From assembly GCA_002339135.1 (NCBI GenBank), contig DDJR01000076.1, positions 1 through 37,730 of the forward strand: DNA of 37,730 nucleotides, in the 5' to 3' direction. Each line of letters begins with the position of its first letter. The stretch's first letter is position 1. The DNA comes from Flavobacteriales bacterium UBA2619 (lineage in GTDB: Bacteria > Bacteroidota > Bacteroidia > Flavobacteriales_D > Sanyastnellaceae). The notes beneath the pieces were generated by a model. It did not search any database. It was not told the origin of the DNA and worked only from the letters and a program-made list of their open reading frames with translations. Positions 6,525 to 14,781 of the stretch are shown here, piece after piece. The translations under genes were made by a program, and so were the position numbers.

Positions 6525-8559
6525 TTGCGAGTTTAGTTGCGAGCTTTAAACCTTCACGAATTGCTCTTTGTGCATCTAGCCCTTTAGAATTTGAAGCACC
6601 ACCAATTAGAGAAACGGTGATTCCTGATGATCTTAAACCCTCCTCAAGAGGTGCAAAGGGAACTTGGCCTGAACACACGACTACCGTATCCACTTGAAGA
6701 ATAAGATCACCCTTTTCTAGGTGAGTGAGGTGCAATCCTTCATGATCCAACTTAGAATAAGTGACTCCACCCCACATCTGAACGCCACGCTCCCGCAAAG
6801 TCATCCGGTGAATCCAACCTGTTGTTTTCCCAAGCTTGGCACCTGGCTTCCCAGGGCTTCGCTGTAAAAGATGAACTGACCTCTTGGATTTCTTTCTTGA
6901 TGACGAGACAAGACCTCCCCTTGTAGTTAACGACTCATCGATACCCCATGATTTATGGAATCCTTCAGCGTCGGAGTCATGTGTGAGAAAATCTGCCACA
7001 TCAAAGCCTATTCCTCCAGCACCAATAATCGCAACATGCTTACCAACAGAAACCTTCCCTCGCAACACATCCAAATAACTAACGACTTCGGGTCGATCAG
7101 CACCTGGCATTTTCAAGGCTCTGGGAAGAACACCCGAAGCTAGAACGATGTTAGAATACCCATCGGCTTTTAAAAGCTCCACATCAGCTTTCGTATTAAG
7201 ACGCACATCAACACCTAAGTCTCTGAGTCGATTTGAAAAATGTCTAATTGTTGCATTAAATTCGTTTTTCCCCGGAATCAGTTTTGCAACATTAAATTGA
7301 CCTCCCAATTCTTGAGATTGCTCATAAAGAGTCACCGAAAACCCCAAGCTTGCAAGTTCTGATGCACAACTCATTCCAGCTGGCCCACCCCCCACTACAG
7401 CTACTTTCTTCCCATTTGGACTGGACTGTTGTGAAGCGTCAAACCATTTGCCTTCTTCGCATGCACGAGGGTTAACTAGGCATGAAGCTGCTTTGCGTTT
7501 AAAAAGATGATCCAAGCATGCTTGGTTACAACCTATGCAAGTATTGATGTTCTCGGATTCACCTTCCTGCGCTTTTTTCATCAAATTGGGATCTGCAAGA
7601 AAAGGACGAGCCATTGAAATCATATCAGAACAACCATCCTGAAGTGCTTTCTCACAATCAACGGGATCGTTAAATCGATTTGTCGTGATCAAAGGAATAC
7701 CCAATTTCCCCATCAAACGCTTGGTGACAAAAGCAAAGCCACCACGAGGAACCATCGTAGCAATTGTAGGAATTCTGGCTTCATGCCAGCCAATTCCAGT
7801 ATTGATGACATCTGCTCCTGCAAATTCAATATCTTTTGCAAGTTGCTCAACCTCATCCCAAGAACTTCCTCCATCGACCAAATCCAACATACTCAACCTG
7901 TACATAATCAAAAAATCTGGCCCAACTGCCTCACGTATTCGACTGACAATCTCTTTTGGAAACCGAATGCGATTATCGAAACTACCACCCCACTTATCTG
8001 TTCTGTGATTGGTTTGAGAGGCAATAAATTCATTGATTAAATAGCCCTCCGATCCCATAACTTCTACACCACTATATCCGGCTTTCTTTGCCAATACAGC
8101 TGTCTTTACAAAATGCTTAATCGTTCTTTCTACTCCTCTTGAAGAAAGCGCCCTGGGTTTGAATTTATTAATCGGCGCTTTAATTGCAGAAGGTGCAACA
8201 TTAAAGGGTGTATAAGCATATCTGCCAGCGTGTAGGATTTGCATCACGATGTCCCCCCCCTCAGATTTCACTGCTTGAGTAATCTCTCTGTGCCTAGCTA
8301 TATGAAATACGTTTGAAAGCCTCGCCCCACCGAACACCGTAACACCAGCTCTGTTGGGTGAAATACCCCCTGTAACGATTAGACCCACACCCCCCTTCAC
8401 TCTGTCAGCATAGAATCTAGCAAGATGTTTAAATCCTCCCCTTTCCTCTTCAAGACCAGTATGCATTGACCCCATAATCACTCTGTTGGGCAATGTCAAT
8501 GCGCCAAGTTTTATTGGAGAAAACAGCAGCGGGTATTTGTTGAGTTCAGGCATAGGCAT
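6493..8559 (-). CDS. fadH: NADPH-dependent 2,4-dienoyl-CoA reductase
   Basis: It reduces 2,4-dienoyl-CoA so that unsaturated fatty acids can enter beta-oxidation. The 688 residues follow the E. coli FadH plan. An N-terminal old-yellow-enzyme barrel carries FMN, with Tyr173 in GSEGYLINEF and His259 in GIGWHEARIPT as the expected proton donors. A 4Fe-4S cluster motif CIGCNQAC (Cys341, 344, 348) has its fourth Cys at 360 in SCLVNPRACEE. FAD- and NADPH-binding Rossmann halves follow (VVGGGPAGMSCA, GAGGIGFDVADFL). Start ATG 8559 is 10 nt after the stop of the giant exported-protein gene, so they form one transcript; an ATG two codons later is an equal alternative. The C-terminus carries an odd KLAT-type repeat from a 12-bp tandem repeat. 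Confidence 0.94.
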   Translation of the reverse strand: MPMPELNKYPLLFSPIKLGALTLPNRVIMGSMHTGLEEERGGFKHLARFYADRVKGGVGLIVTGGISPNRAGVTVFGGARLSNVFHIARHREITQAVKSEGGDIVMQILHAGRYAYTPFNVAPSAIKAPINKFKPRALSSRGVERTIKHFVKTAVLAKKAGYSGVEVMGSEGYLINEFIASQTNHRTDKWGGSFDNRIRFPKEIVSRIREAVGPDFLIMYRLSMLDLVDGGSSWDEVEQLAKDIEFAGADVINTGIGWHEARIPTIATMVPRGGFAFVTKRLMGKLGIPLITTNRFNDPVDCEKALQDGCSDMISMARPFLADPNLMKKAQEGESENINTCIGCNQACLDHLFKRKAASCLVNPRACEEGKWFDASQQSSPNGKKVAVVGGGPAGMSCASELASLGFSVTLYEQSQELGGQFNVAKLIPGKNEFNATIRHFSNRLRDLGVDVRLNTKADVELLKADGYSNIVLASGVLPRALKMPGADRPEVVSYLDVLRGKVSVGKHVAIIGAGGIGFDVADFLTHDSDAEGFHKSWGIDESLTTRGGLVSSSRKKSKRSVHLLQRSPGKPGAKLGKTTGWIHRMTLRERGVQMWGGVTYSKLDHEGLHLTHLEKGDLILQVDTVVVCSGQVPFAPLEEGLRSSGITVSLIGGASNSKGLDAQRAIREGLKLATKLATKLAAELEAL
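6511..6546. repeat. 12-bp tandem repeat, three copies, at overlapping gene ends
   Basis: Three near-identical units follow each other: AGCTGCGAGTTT, AGTTGCGAGTTT, AGTTGCGAGCTT. The plsC stop codon lies at the first unit boundary. On the minus strand the units encode repeated LATK at the FadH C-terminus. Confidence 0.9.
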
Positions 8560-8569
8560 TTAAATCATG

Positions 8570-11500
8570 TTATTCAAAATCACGAAATCTATCTACAAAA
8601 TCATCTCTAAGACCGCTCCGAGAAACTTGCATTTTTATGGAATTCTCAGTACCCGGATTGGTCAACAACTTTTCCTTCGGCTTTAAATCATTCCAAACCT
8701 CCATAAAGTTCATGTCACTTGTTTCAAAGTTTAAAAAAGTATCATATTCAAAATAGTACCAATGACCTTCACTGATATGGAAATAAACCCTTAACTCGTC
8801 ACGACTCCTACCCCGAACCAATTCAACCCTACCAGGCATGGATCTAAAGACAGCTGCATCACCGATTGTAGCTACCCCTATTTCTGAAGTCGAAACAAAG
8901 GCATCTTCAAATGGGTCATAAGCGAACTCAAGCCCTGTAAGCATCATTGTAAATCTAACTTCCTTAGGCACTTTTTTGTAGGTACCCTCCCTTGACAACT
9001 CTCGAAGTGCATTGTCCGCAACTTCCATTCCCGCAATCTCTCTTAAAGCATATTCATAATTTGTTGAACTGAAATCCAGAGGTGTTGCTACGGATGCATT
9101 TATGACCTGCTCAGCCAAATGTGATTCTAAATCTTTAGACATATACATATTTAAAGCAAGAGAACCTTTCATTTCAATCTTTCCAGACTGGCTTTGCCAA
9201 ACATCGCCCACAAAAGTGTGGTCGATGATACTGAAGTCTAAAGGCAGGGTAGTCGACCCTGAGGAATATACTCCACACCCATCAAGAGGCAACTCGGTGA
9301 TGGTACCAGGAATCTTTGGGTTTTGGAATTTGTCATCTGAAGAAACAACATATCTTGAATTTGGCTTGTCAAATCTGAGATTCCCCTCAGGTGGAAATAT
9401 TTCAGAATCGCCTCTGTCTGGCTTTTTTGTGAAGAATCCTGCATAAGCATCGAAAGGAGAATCATCCGTGAGTAAAATACCCACTCCCAAGTGAGACATC
9501 ATCATTTCCTGAATGATTGAATCAACAGGAATCGCGACATCTACAGGATTAATGATACCATTAAATCGTATCCACTCATGTCTGAACTGATCACAGTCGA
9601 AGGATAGTCTTGTGCCTCCTTCAAATTCTAAATCTTTTCGATTGGCTTGAAGGTTAACTTGGCCCGTAAATTCAAAATAAGGACTCAAATAAAACTCCTG
9701 ATCAATTTCAATATCTCCCTGAGCATAAGTTGTATATGAATCATCAACTGCGATGTTTTTAAAAAACAATGGCCAATCTACGCCGACGGCATCTTTATAA
9801 ACATATGAGCCGGACGCTTGATAGTCTAAGCGACCTCTCACAAGAACTTTCGAATTAAAAAAACGATGGTAACGAGAGACGTCGTTCGCATAAATGTGAG
9901 CACCCAGCAACATATCCATCGCAGCATCTCTTCGAATTGTTACGTTTCCACTATCTGGCCAAATCTCAGCATCGGCAACTGCCATCGCTCTAACGTCTCT
10001 ACACATAACCACAGCATCTTCTACATTGTACAATGCTTTAGTACAAGCAAAGTGAAGCGAATCCTGTCCGGGATGAACCGAAAAGAAATTTGAATGTGAA
10101 CGGTCAGCCAAGTCTGAGAAGACCAACTCTTCGTTCTCAGAAAATGAATTTTCCAATTCAATTTGGTCATCATCCATAAACCAAGTAAAACGGTCCATTT
10201 CACAGATGTACCTCACAGCTGGCAAAGCAATTTCAGTCACCCCTTCATGGGAAACGAATTCACCAGCACGTCGATCAAAATTTACATTTGCATTTACGTT
10301 TTCTGTTTCAAAAGCAAGCGCATTTAAATCGTTGCCGGTAATTTCAAAATGAGCTGTATCTGCCAAAACTGCTCTTTCTGTCATTTTGAACAACTTCGAT
10401 GTGAGAAAGGCATCTTCGAACTCAAACTCACCGTCTGCAGTCATGCCCGATTTACTCAAGTGCAGAGCACCTCCGAGCAAAACCTCATCATCGAAACACT
10501 TTAACCTACTCAAATCAGACCTTACATCAAGCATGGGAACTCCTGTATTCATGTTTCTGTTGAGTGCGAACTCTGTGGACGTCGCAAAGACTTCAGGGAC
10601 ATGTTCAAAAGAAGCTTGGTTCGTATACTCACTCGTGTTTCCAAATGCAGAATCTGGAACCAATACCATATCCTCTCCAATTATATTGGAAGTCAGAAAT
10701 TCGATTTCACCAGATCCTTGAAGACCGTTCATGTTGAGTTTTAAATCTGCAAAAATCTTTCCCACACCCAGATACAGTGGAAACCCTTCGGGGGGACTAC
10801 TCGCCACTATACCTAAAGAAAAGTCATCCATAAGCACTAGATTAACATCAAGATCTGGAATGATTCCATCTGCCAAAAGCTCTCCCGTGAAACTCATGTT
10901 GGCCTTCATGAAATTGTCCAAACTGTCAATAGCAAAGGGATCCAAGGCGTACCTAAACCTATTTCTGTGATATGCGCCTCTGTGTATATTCTGTGAGTCA
11001 TAGTACACATAAGAGGGGTTTACACTGTTGAGAACTGGATAGTGTGTGTATCGATCTGACTTCCAACCGGAACGATTGGATGGATGATCCAATTCGATGG
11101 TTCCAGATATACCGTCAATGGAGTTTCTTACCAGCCTTGTCTTGGGGTTACCATCAAGCCCCTTTTCACCTTCAACTTCGGCTCGAATGTGCATCTCATC
11201 TACAGCATTCAATTCAATTAAAAATTCGTCGTAGTTGAACTTAAAGTTCTTTCCATTGAAATCGAAGTTACCTGCCTGTACCCGACCAGCAAATGTAAAG
11301 TCCCGGTTTTTTGACATTTTAATAAAACCGTTTTTGGGAGAAACCACGACATTTTGGGCTTCGCTTAGCTTGAAGTTTGAAAGACCATTTATTTCGAGTG
11401 TTTTATCGACCAAACCAAGTTGAGCATTGATGCCGTTGGGGACTTCTGAACGAAAGGCCAGAACATCATAATCTTTTAAAAACCTATTGCACTGAAGGTG

Positions 11501-13054
11501 CTGTTCAGCTTTAGGGAGCCATTTGCACCAATAGTCCTTCTCATCATAAGTAACATAACCATCAAGTGCTAAATTGATCAGAATTAAACGTGCCTGTATC
11601 TCATTCAGCTTGAGGAAAGACGCATACTCAGAAGCATAAAAACCTAAAGAAGGCCGGTTGTGTATAAAACGCCCCAGCTCAACAAGAGGGTTAATCAGAG
11701 CCTGGCCAGTCATGTTATCAAACTGTCTTTTGTCAAAATTGGAATGAGATCTGAAAATTCCTACAGCTCGACTGGATGGCACCATGGCCCCCAAGTCAAT
11801 TGTTCTAGCGCCAATTTCCCAAGTCATCGCCTCGACCTGAAAATCCATTTTGTGATAGGAGTCTGAAAAGGCTTGAAGCCCTACCCCTTCTTCATCTCTG
11901 ATAATGCGAAGTCTCTTCCCTAAATCATCGTACCTGACGACAATACTTGGATGATAAATGCTGTCATGATCTAAGTAAATAGAAATGGTTGATGTGGTTG
12001 CCGAAAAACCATTTGGAGAGAACAACATCTCATCAACCATGCAACGCACAAACAATGTGTCGTTGTTATAAATCTTTAAATAACCCTGAGCATCACCAAC
12101 TGACGTGCCACTAAGCTTAGATCCTTTGACTACAATACCACCCACGAAATTCATGTTAGGGAAAATATTGACAAGTTCTAACTTCTCTTCCTTAGACTCA
12201 AACCGAGGGTAACTCTGGTCACCGATGGTTCGCGAAGATTTAACTTTGAAATCCAACTTACCTTCTAATTCATCTTCGAAAAGCTCCGTGTGAAAAGTAA
12301 CCGGATATGCCGAAAAATAACTCCCGGAAAGTTTCACCTCGTAATCGTTTAACTCGACGAATTGCAAACTGTCTGTGAATGTTGTTCTTTCCCAATTCAC
12401 AATTCCTCCATTGCCTTTCCACTTGGACAAGGTGGGTAAAAACACTCCACTTGTGTTTTTGACTCGTGAGGTGTCACCCTTTGAAGTACATATAAGTGAG
12501 CCACTAGTAAATTTCACATAGGGCAATGAATCTATGCCCAACTTCATCTTTCCACCCTCAAAATGCCAGCCTGACAAAGCTTGATTTGCGATTGAGCCAT
12601 TTGTAAAAAGATCTGGGGAAATCTCCAAGTATTGATTGAGTTTTTTCCTCCACCTTTTGTTTTCTGACATGGCTTTAATTTGAGCATGCCAGTCACTCCA
12701 CATTGCAGAATCCACACCTGAATCAAGTTGAACAGACACGCCACGTAAATATCCAATAATTCCAGATGAGTTCTTCAGATTAATCGACTGAAGATGAAGT
12801 GTGGTTGAAACAATTGTATCCTGAACCGACTTGGATAAAGATGAATTTAAAAAAATAGGGCTGAATACTTTACGGATCCAAGTTTCATTTTCTGAATTTC
12901 CTTTTGCGAAGTCACTTTGCAAATTTTTTGAAAAGGAAATCGCTGATGGCATGTCAGACTGTGCTGAAAAATCGAGCGAGATAAAACAAACAGAAATCAG
13001 CGCAAAGATTGCGATTGTGGACCTCAACATGGACAAAGAATTCGTTCTACACAT
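8570..13054 (-). CDS. Giant exported protein of unknown function
   Basis: I do not recognise this protein of 1,494 residues. It starts at ATG 13054 (MCRTNSLSMLRS); an in-frame ATG at 13030 would start the same hydrophobic signal peptide (LRSTIAIFALISVCFISLDF, cut near SAQ) more directly. No other membrane segment is evident. The rest looks beta-rich, with recurring short strands such as FAGRVQAGNFDFNGKNFKF, GSGEIEFLTSNI, FTGQVNLQANRKDLEFEGG and AEIWPDSGNVTIRRDAAM. These recall the LptA/OstA-like or AsmA-like repeated beta folds of envelope lipid-transport proteins, which is inference only. Around residues 455-510 is a helical insert (YASFLKLNEIQARLILINLA). There is no T9SS sorting domain. It is the first gene of a pair with fadH. 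Confidence 0.88.
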   Translation of the reverse strand: MCRTNSLSMLRSTIAIFALISVCFISLDFSAQSDMPSAISFSKNLQSDFAKGNSENETWIRKVFSPIFLNSSLSKSVQDTIVSTTLHLQSINLKNSSGIIGYLRGVSVQLDSGVDSAMWSDWHAQIKAMSENKRWRKKLNQYLEISPDLFTNGSIANQALSGWHFEGGKMKLGIDSLPYVKFTSGSLICTSKGDTSRVKNTSGVFLPTLSKWKGNGGIVNWERTTFTDSLQFVELNDYEVKLSGSYFSAYPVTFHTELFEDELEGKLDFKVKSSRTIGDQSYPRFESKEEKLELVNIFPNMNFVGGIVVKGSKLSGTSVGDAQGYLKIYNNDTLFVRCMVDEMLFSPNGFSATTSTISIYLDHDSIYHPSIVVRYDDLGKRLRIIRDEEGVGLQAFSDSYHKMDFQVEAMTWEIGARTIDLGAMVPSSRAVGIFRSHSNFDKRQFDNMTGQALINPLVELGRFIHNRPSLGFYASEYASFLKLNEIQARLILINLALDGYVTYDEKDYWCKWLPKAEQHLQCNRFLKDYDVLAFRSEVPNGINAQLGLVDKTLEINGLSNFKLSEAQNVVVSPKNGFIKMSKNRDFTFAGRVQAGNFDFNGKNFKFNYDEFLIELNAVDEMHIRAEVEGEKGLDGNPKTRLVRNSIDGISGTIELDHPSNRSGWKSDRYTHYPVLNSVNPSYVYYDSQNIHRGAYHRNRFRYALDPFAIDSLDNFMKANMSFTGELLADGIIPDLDVNLVLMDDFSLGIVASSPPEGFPLYLGVGKIFADLKLNMNGLQGSGEIEFLTSNIIGEDMVLVPDSAFGNTSEYTNQASFEHVPEVFATSTEFALNRNMNTGVPMLDVRSDLSRLKCFDDEVLLGGALHLSKSGMTADGEFEFEDAFLTSKLFKMTERAVLADTAHFEITGNDLNALAFETENVNANVNFDRRAGEFVSHEGVTEIALPAVRYICEMDRFTWFMDDDQIELENSFSENEELVFSDLADRSHSNFFSVHPGQDSLHFACTKALYNVEDAVVMCRDVRAMAVADAEIWPDSGNVTIRRDAAMDMLLGAHIYANDVSRYHRFFNSKVLVRGRLDYQASGSYVYKDAVGVDWPLFFKNIAVDDSYTTYAQGDIEIDQEFYLSPYFEFTGQVNLQANRKDLEFEGGTRLSFDCDQFRHEWIRFNGIINPVDVAIPVDSIIQEMMMSHLGVGILLTDDSPFDAYAGFFTKKPDRGDSEIFPPEGNLRFDKPNSRYVVSSDDKFQNPKIPGTITELPLDGCGVYSSGSTTLPLDFSIIDHTFVGDVWQSQSGKIEMKGSLALNMYMSKDLESHLAEQVINASVATPLDFSSTNYEYALREIAGMEVADNALRELSREGTYKKVPKEVRFTMMLTGLEFAYDPFEDAFVSTSEIGVATIGDAAVFRSMPGRVELVRGRSRDELRVYFHISEGHWYYFEYDTFLNFETSDMNFMEVWNDLKPKEKLLTNPGTENSIKMQVSRSGLRDDFVDRFRDFE

Positions 13055-13096
13055 CAACCTACAATATAGTTAGTCATTGAGCAGTTCCGGCCAAAA

Positions 13097-13978
13097 CTAT
13101 GCCTCAGGTTTCCCACAAAGAATACACGCCCAACCCTCACTGTACTTAACATCCTGAATCGTCCAACCAAGCCCCTCAATCTCGCTTTGCAAACTGGGGA
13201 CATCTCCAGTGAAAAATCCGGAAAAAACAATACGGCCCCCAGGCTTTAAGACCTTGTCATAACTCAACATGTCATGCACCAACACATTCCTATTAATGTT
13301 CGCAAGAATCACATCATTAAGGGGTTTGCCAATCAACTGTGATGCATCACCACAGAGACTTGTAAGCCTATCATCAAGAAGAAAACCATTCAATTCGGCA
13401 TTTTTAATTGTGTTCGCGTAAGCACCCTCTTCAATATCAATCGCCAAAACAGATGAAGCACCAAGCTTTAAAGCCGCTATTGCCAACACACCTGTCCCGC
13501 AACCCATGTCTAACAAAGTCAGCCCTTTAACCTTAAGATCTAACAAAGTATGCATCATTAAAAGGGTCGTATCGTGATGCCCTGTTCCGAATGACATATG
13601 CGGTGCAATCACAACATCTAAAAAACCAGGAATTGTATTTTCTGGCAAACTGTGGAAAGGTGCTCTTACGATGGCTCTTGCTCCTACAAATACCGGATCA
13701 TAGTTCGCTTCCCATGCAGCATTCCAATTTTCAGTCTTCACAATACTTTCAATCCATGTGAGGCGAGCCAATTCACTTAATCTAACTTTAACATCAAGAA
13801 GTTCAGGTTTGGAAATTTTATGATGGGGAGCGTAAGCTAAGAGACCATCTTCCGTAGATTCAAAAACTTCAAAGTCGAGCTCTGAGAGCCAAGCAATGGC
13901 TACCTCACGCGCAGGAAGCAAAGGAATAAACTTCATATCAAGCATCAAATAGTCTGTACGAATAAACTCTCTACTCAT
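13097..13978 (-). CDS. prmA: Ribosomal protein L11 methyltransferase
   Basis: It trimethylates lysines and the N-terminus of ribosomal protein L11 using S-adenosylmethionine. The protein has 293 residues. The N-terminal substrate-recognition domain carries the Bacteroidota form LPAREVAIAWLSELDFEVFESTEDG. The linker MSFGTGHHDTT at 128-138 is a PrmA hallmark. The SAM-binding motif LLDMGCGTGVLA is at 155-166, with acidic motif II AIDIEEGA. Motif IV is ILANINRNVL at 224-233. It lies 16 nt downstream of the tpiA stop, so the two are cotranscribed. ATG 13978 is preferred because family members keep residues before the YLMLD strand. Confidence 0.95.
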   Translation of the reverse strand: MSREFIRTDYLMLDMKFIPLLPAREVAIAWLSELDFEVFESTEDGLLAYAPHHKISKPELLDVKVRLSELARLTWIESIVKTENWNAAWEANYDPVFVGARAIVRAPFHSLPENTIPGFLDVVIAPHMSFGTGHHDTTLLMMHTLLDLKVKGLTLLDMGCGTGVLAIAALKLGASSVLAIDIEEGAYANTIKNAELNGFLLDDRLTSLCGDASQLIGKPLNDVILANINRNVLVHDMLSYDKVLKPGGRIVFSGFFTGDVPSLQSEIEGLGWTIQDVKYSEGWACILCGKPEA

Positions 13979-13994
13979 AGCGTTTTTATACTAA

Positions 13995-14753
13995 TTATAA
14001 ACTTGAATCAAACTCTATAATTTTCTGAAAAACAGATGATTCTAGTGAAGCTCCACCAATTAATCCACCATCAACATCTGGACTAGAAAACAGTTCTTTA
14101 GCATTAGAGGGCTTACAACTTCCACCATATAGAATAGAGGTTTCTGCAGCGACATCCCCACTAAACCTTTCTGAAAGGAAAGATCGAATATAAAAATGCA
14201 TTTCCGCTGCCTGTTGAGCCGAGGCCGTTCTTCCAGTCCCGATTGCCCAAATAGGTTCATATGCAACAACTACGCCCGTCATTTCTTCTAAACCTACACC
14301 CTCAAGAGCTGACATAAGCTGTGCTTTGATCACCGACTCTTGATTGCCCTCATCTCTCGAAAAAAGGTTCTCACCGCAACAAAGAACAACTCCTAGATTA
14401 GAATCAAGACATCTGCGAACTTTTTTCGCAACCATTTCATCAGTCTCACCGAAGTCTGCTCTGCGCTCTGAATGACCCACTAAAGCAAAATCCACCCCAC
14501 AAGAAACGAGCATTTCGGCAGTAAACTCACCTGTGTAAGCACCTTCTGAAAATGAGCTAACATTCTGGGATGCAATGAGTATACCGTTCCGTTTACCGCC
14601 AGCAAGTTCCGACAAATAAGGTGCTGGAGGAGCGATCATCACCTTCACATCTTGAGGCATATTCACCATCGCTTTGCCCATTTCAAGCATCCACTCACGG
14701 GCTTCACTTATGGATTTGTTGCTTTTCCAATTTCCTGCTACGATATTTCTCAT
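13995..14753 (-). CDS. tpiA: Triosephosphate isomerase
   Basis: It interconverts dihydroxyacetone phosphate and glyceraldehyde 3-phosphate in glycolysis and gluconeogenesis. ATG 14753 (MRNIVAGNWKSN) gives 252 residues, the normal length; the upstream in-frame extension to 14807 has no support. The catalytic residues are all present: Lys10 in NWKSN, His94 in VGHSERR and Glu166 in AYEPIWAIGTG. Phosphate-binding segments YGGSCKPSNA and GLIGGASL are near the C-terminus. It is divergent from recQ (26 bp between start codons) and followed by prmA. Confidence 0.97.
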   Translation of the reverse strand: MRNIVAGNWKSNKSISEAREWMLEMGKAMVNMPQDVKVMIAPPAPYLSELAGGKRNGILIASQNVSSFSEGAYTGEFTAEMLVSCGVDFALVGHSERRADFGETDEMVAKKVRRCLDSNLGVVLCCGENLFSRDEGNQESVIKAQLMSALEGVGLEEMTGVVVAYEPIWAIGTGRTASAQQAAEMHFYIRSFLSERFSGDVAAETSILYGGSCKPSNAKELFSSPDVDGGLIGGASLESSVFQKIIEFDSSL

Positions 14754-14765
14754 CTTAGATATATG

Positions 14766-14781
14766 ATATTTGTGCAAATAT
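14766..14781. promoter_or_regulatory. Palindromic divergent promoter element between tpiA and recQ
   Basis: ATATTTG and CAAATAT form a perfect 7-bp inverted repeat with a TG spacer. Each arm ends in the TATTTG half of a Bacteroidota -7 box. The right arm runs into the recQ ATG (14780). Both genes probably use this element, either as two overlapping promoters or as an operator. Confidence 0.45.
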
